DNA of 64,000 bases from Magnetovibrio sp. GTDB taxonomy: Bacteria > Pseudomonadota > Alphaproteobacteria > Rhodospirillales > Magnetovibrionaceae. The stretch is from assembly GCF_036568125.1 (NCBI RefSeq), contig NZ_DATCTF010000015.1:62001-126000 (forward strand). The letters are read 5' to 3'. Below the pieces are notes generated by a model. The model did not search any database. It had not been told where the DNA came from and saw only the letters and a list, made by a program, of their open reading frames with translations. This document shows positions 61,716 to 64,000 of the stretch, one piece after another. Both the position numbers and the translations under genes were made by a program. Every line of letters starts with the position of its first letter. The first letter of the stretch is position 1.

Positions 61716-62529
61716 AGGCCCCTCCTCCCGCCGCGGTTGCGGCAATCGCAGCGAACGCGAGATGCGCCCTGGCTACAGCGATGTCGAGTTCGCGGCTCCG
61801 GCTTTCGTTGGCAAGCAAAGCCAGCCCGCCGAAGACCGGTAAAAGCAGCCACAGAGGAAAATCCAGGCCGCGAAATGGGTATAGCGCCACCAGGGATAAA
61901 AAATAGCCCGCCGCCACCGCAACCGGCGCGGCGATATCGGCGGTGTCGGTATACCGCCACGACAATCGCTGCCCCCTCAGAAGTTGCCCCCCCACTGCGA
62001 CCGAAACGCCGGCAAGGGCGCCGCAAAAATTGGTGACGATATCCGCAATGCCAAAAGTGCGTTCCGCCATCGCGCCTTGCAGCATCTCATCGAGACCGCC
62101 GAGCATGGTGGTGATGAGCAATGCCACCAGTCCTCGCGCGACGAGACGCTCCTCAGACTTAAAAGCCAAAAACACCAACCAAGCCAACACAAAATACTGG
62201 GCGACATGCGTACGTTTCGCAGGAAACTCGGGATCAACGCTCGCCAGACCGGCAAGCGCGACGACGACCGCGAGGCCGAAGCAAGCCCAAGCCACTCGAT
62301 TGGCCCGCATCACTCGATGAAACCGCACCATCCACACCACGGCGAGAGCGACAGCGCCCACAGCCACCGCTGCGCCCAATTGATCCACGATCGAACGTGA
62401 AAAGTACCCGAGCAAGGCATTGCGGATCAGATAGCCGTAAGAAAACACAACCACACAGCCATACCACGCCAGCAGCGCCTTCAAGACCCAGCCCCACGTG
62501 GCACCCGACTTTTCGGTCGTGTGTGTCAC
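61684..62529 (-). CDS. VanZ-family membrane protein
   Basis: 281-residue protein with about eight membrane segments. The VanZ-like signature is visible: AKRTHVAQYFVLAWLVFLAF followed by GGLDEMLQGAMAERTFGIADIVTN. The family includes VanZ of teicoplanin resistance, but most members are of unknown role and are common in surface-glycan loci. It overlaps the GT2 gene upstream by 4 bp and the sulfatase-fold gene by 32 bp. Confidence 0.85.
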   Translation of the reverse strand: MTHTTEKSGATWGWVLKALLAWYGCVVVFSYGYLIRNALLGYFSRSIVDQLGAAVAVGAVALAVVWMVRFHRVMRANRVAWACFGLAVVVALAGLASVDPEFPAKRTHVAQYFVLAWLVFLAFKSEERLVARGLVALLITTMLGGLDEMLQGAMAERTFGIADIVTNFCGALAGVSVAVGGQLLRGQRLSWRYTDTADIAAPVAVAAGYFLSLVALYPFRGLDFPLWLLLPVFGGLALLANESRSRELDIAVARAHLAFAAIAATAAGGGAYVQVMGIRFI

Positions 62530-63509
62530 GGACGCCCCCCGAATGACTTACTCATTTTGGTTTTCACGGACGTAAGAACATCGAAAGGCTTGAAATATAT
62601 TTCATATATTTTTGTCAAAAGTGTTTTCTTAAATTCTGCGATGAACCCATTTCGACCACGGTCTTTAAAATATGCTTTCATGATCGCGTTGTGTTTCTGT
62701 TCAAAATCCCACCGTTTCTTGAACCTTGCGATGACCTTATCCGTAAACCGTTGAGGTTGCTGTCTACGCAGGACGTCTTCCGCCCGCGACCAAATCCGCT
62801 TTGCTGCGGCGTGATCGCCGTACAACTCAAAGCCGTGCCCTTTCCACACATCGCGTTTGGATGCGAGAATTTCAGGGATAAAACACGCTCCTTCACCTGC
62901 AGCAATCGTCCAACAGCACAACGCATCGGCAAATCCCTGCAATTGAGGGTCGAAACCGCCGATCCGCACAAGCGAAGCACGCTTAAAAATGCACGAGACC
63001 CCTTCAAACCAGCTACCCACCTTATAGAGGCGTGCGACCACATCATCGGGAGAGATATACCCAGCAGTGCTGGACCCAGCAGGCGTGCGAATGCCGCCCT
63101 GGGGCGCGCCATCCGCATCGACGTCTTGAACGTACGCGGAACACACACCGCAGGTGGGATTGCGTTCCAGCATGTCACGCGATCGGCCATAAAATCCCGG
63201 CAGGACAAAATCGTCCCCCGCCAAAAAATGCACCCAATGGCCTTCGGCCGCCGCCAATCCCTCGTTCAGGCATTGGTTGATTCCCTGGCTTTGCTCGTGG
63301 CGAATAACGTGCGTGGGCAGGCTTGCATCCAAGTATTGTTGGACGACCTGTAAGCTATCGTCATTGGATCCGTCATCAATAACGATCAGCTGATCAATCG
63401 CGTCTTTTTGATCCATGACAGACGATATGCACGTCTCAATGACCGCTTGCTCGTTTCGAAAGAACACGACAACCGATAATGTGACATCCTCGTCCGTATT
63501 GGTGCTCAT
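62526..63509 (-). CDS. GT2 glycosyltransferase
   Basis: 327-residue GT-A enzyme: LSVVVFFRNEQAVIETCISS, LIVIDDGSNDDSLQVVQQYL, INQCLNEGLAAAEGHWVHFL and AGDDFVLPG (metal and donor binding). A Trp-rich acceptor region follows. No clear membrane helix, but the basic tail may associate with the membrane. The start at 63509 is favoured because MSTNTDEDVTLSVVV begins the domain; the frame is open to 63641. First gene of the minus-strand unit 63509 to 59699. Confidence 0.9.
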   Translation of the reverse strand: MSTNTDEDVTLSVVVFFRNEQAVIETCISSVMDQKDAIDQLIVIDDGSNDDSLQVVQQYLDASLPTHVIRHEQSQGINQCLNEGLAAAEGHWVHFLAGDDFVLPGFYGRSRDMLERNPTCGVCSAYVQDVDADGAPQGGIRTPAGSSTAGYISPDDVVARLYKVGSWFEGVSCIFKRASLVRIGGFDPQLQGFADALCCWTIAAGEGACFIPEILASKRDVWKGHGFELYGDHAAAKRIWSRAEDVLRRQQPQRFTDKVIARFKKRWDFEQKHNAIMKAYFKDRGRNGFIAEFKKTLLTKIYEIYFKPFDVLTSVKTKMSKSFGGRP

Positions 63510-63803
63510 TATGAGTTGCTCTTGTTTCGACTGTTCTGCGAGACCATCGGGGCCATCATAGAAATTGGCAGACATGCAAGGACGGATTGCAGCAGAAAAT
63601 TTGGCTGATTCTGCCGTGATGTTAAGCCGCTTGCACCGCACGGTTCAAGGCATCAAATCGGCCCGCCTTCGTATCGTCCCCTCGCGCTGAGCGACGATTT
63701 ATCGATCCTACGCCAAACAGAGTAGACGCAAACAAACGCTTTGCAGGGCGCACGCATTGGGTTATCAGAAGTTATCCGTCGAAAACTACAAGGAAACGCA
63801 CCG

Positions 63804-64000
63804 ATGTCCAGTCACGCTCAAGACTTCTTTAGCCAAACGGCAGAAATTGCCAAAACGATCGATTATAAGGTTGTGGATGAGCTGGCTGAAGAACTCGTAA
63901 AGCTCCGCGAAGCGGCCGGACGCCTGTTTATCCTTGGAGTCGGCGGTAGCGCTGGCAACTGCAGCCACGCGGTCAATGATTTTCGCAAGCTGTGCTCAAT
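63804..64000 (+). CDS. SIS-domain sugar isomerase (5' part, cut by window end)
   Basis: The frame opens at ATG 63804 with AAGGAAA nine bases upstream and runs off the window. The visible 65 residues start MSSHAQDFFSQTAEIAKTI and reach the SIS phosphate loop LFILGVGGSAGNCSHAVNDF, similar to GmhA-type isomerases. It is a second SIS protein besides gmhA at 46515, suggesting a second sugar-phosphate pathway in the locus. It is transcribed away from the GT2 gene. Confidence 0.85.
   Translation, partial: MSSHAQDFFSQTAEIAKTIDYKVVDELAEELVKLREAAGRLFILGVGGSAGNCSHAVNDFRKLCS

Overview
The window is a chromosomal segment of a GC-rich alphaproteobacterium, most likely a Rhodospirillales-type organism. The evidence is the aerobic CobS/CobT cobaltochelatase pair, the archaeal-type Psd/PssA phospholipid pair, DUF1491 and DUF2336 proteins, cytochrome c', an eukaryote-like NADP isocitrate dehydrogenase and many PAS/EAL signalling proteins. 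I saw no tRNA, rRNA, CRISPR array or insertion sequence. The species assignment is inference.

Region 1 (1-31.8 kb) is mostly housekeeping and signalling. It holds cobST, a copper pair (DUF2946 and PCu(A)C), a truncated nikR remnant, htpX, a DsrE2-TusA-epimerase sulfur-relay group, a TetR regulator, an NHL propeller protein, a DUF3050 protein, rpmB, an Hpt/pseudo-receiver protein, icd, a LOG protein, cytochrome c' with a diheme cytochrome, a LysM protein, psd-pssA, a PAS histidine kinase, a padR-adaptor-RND efflux operon, and a HAMP histidine kinase followed by a receiver and a REC-PAS-(degenerate GGDEF)-EAL protein.

Region 2 (31.8-36.4 kb) has an unrecognised three-repeat protein, a MetY-like sulfhydrylase, a UDP-glucuronate 4-epimerase and a GT4 glycosyltransferase.

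Region 3 (36.4-46.2 kb) is the most interesting part: an R-body (Reb, refractile body / killing trait) locus. At least nine RebB-family proteins are encoded on the minus strand. Five of them form a regular head-to-tail array with start codons 520-555 bp apart. Two related accessory proteins with low-complexity arms lie in the middle. An ECF-like sigma factor with a long N-terminal extension and a three-gene unit of unrecognised proteins are on the plus strand, and an OmpA-family lipoprotein closes the locus. A bipartite element, TCACAA-N15-GTCA, lies 50-105 bp upstream of most reb units and of the plus-strand unit, and with N16 upstream of the sigma gene. I infer that it is the promoter class read by the resident sigma factor.

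Region 4 (46.5-64 kb) is a cell-surface polysaccharide locus: gmhA, a UDP-xylose synthase, the full dTDP-L-rhamnose set (rmlA, rmlB, rmlC, rmlD), three GT2 glycosyltransferases, a Wzm-like membrane protein, an O-antigen-ligase-like protein, a lipoprotein hydrolase, an outer-membrane barrel, a sulfatase-fold enzyme, a VanZ protein and a second SIS gene cut by the window end. Two small membrane proteins with the same C-terminal YPDV motif sit at opposite sides of this locus.
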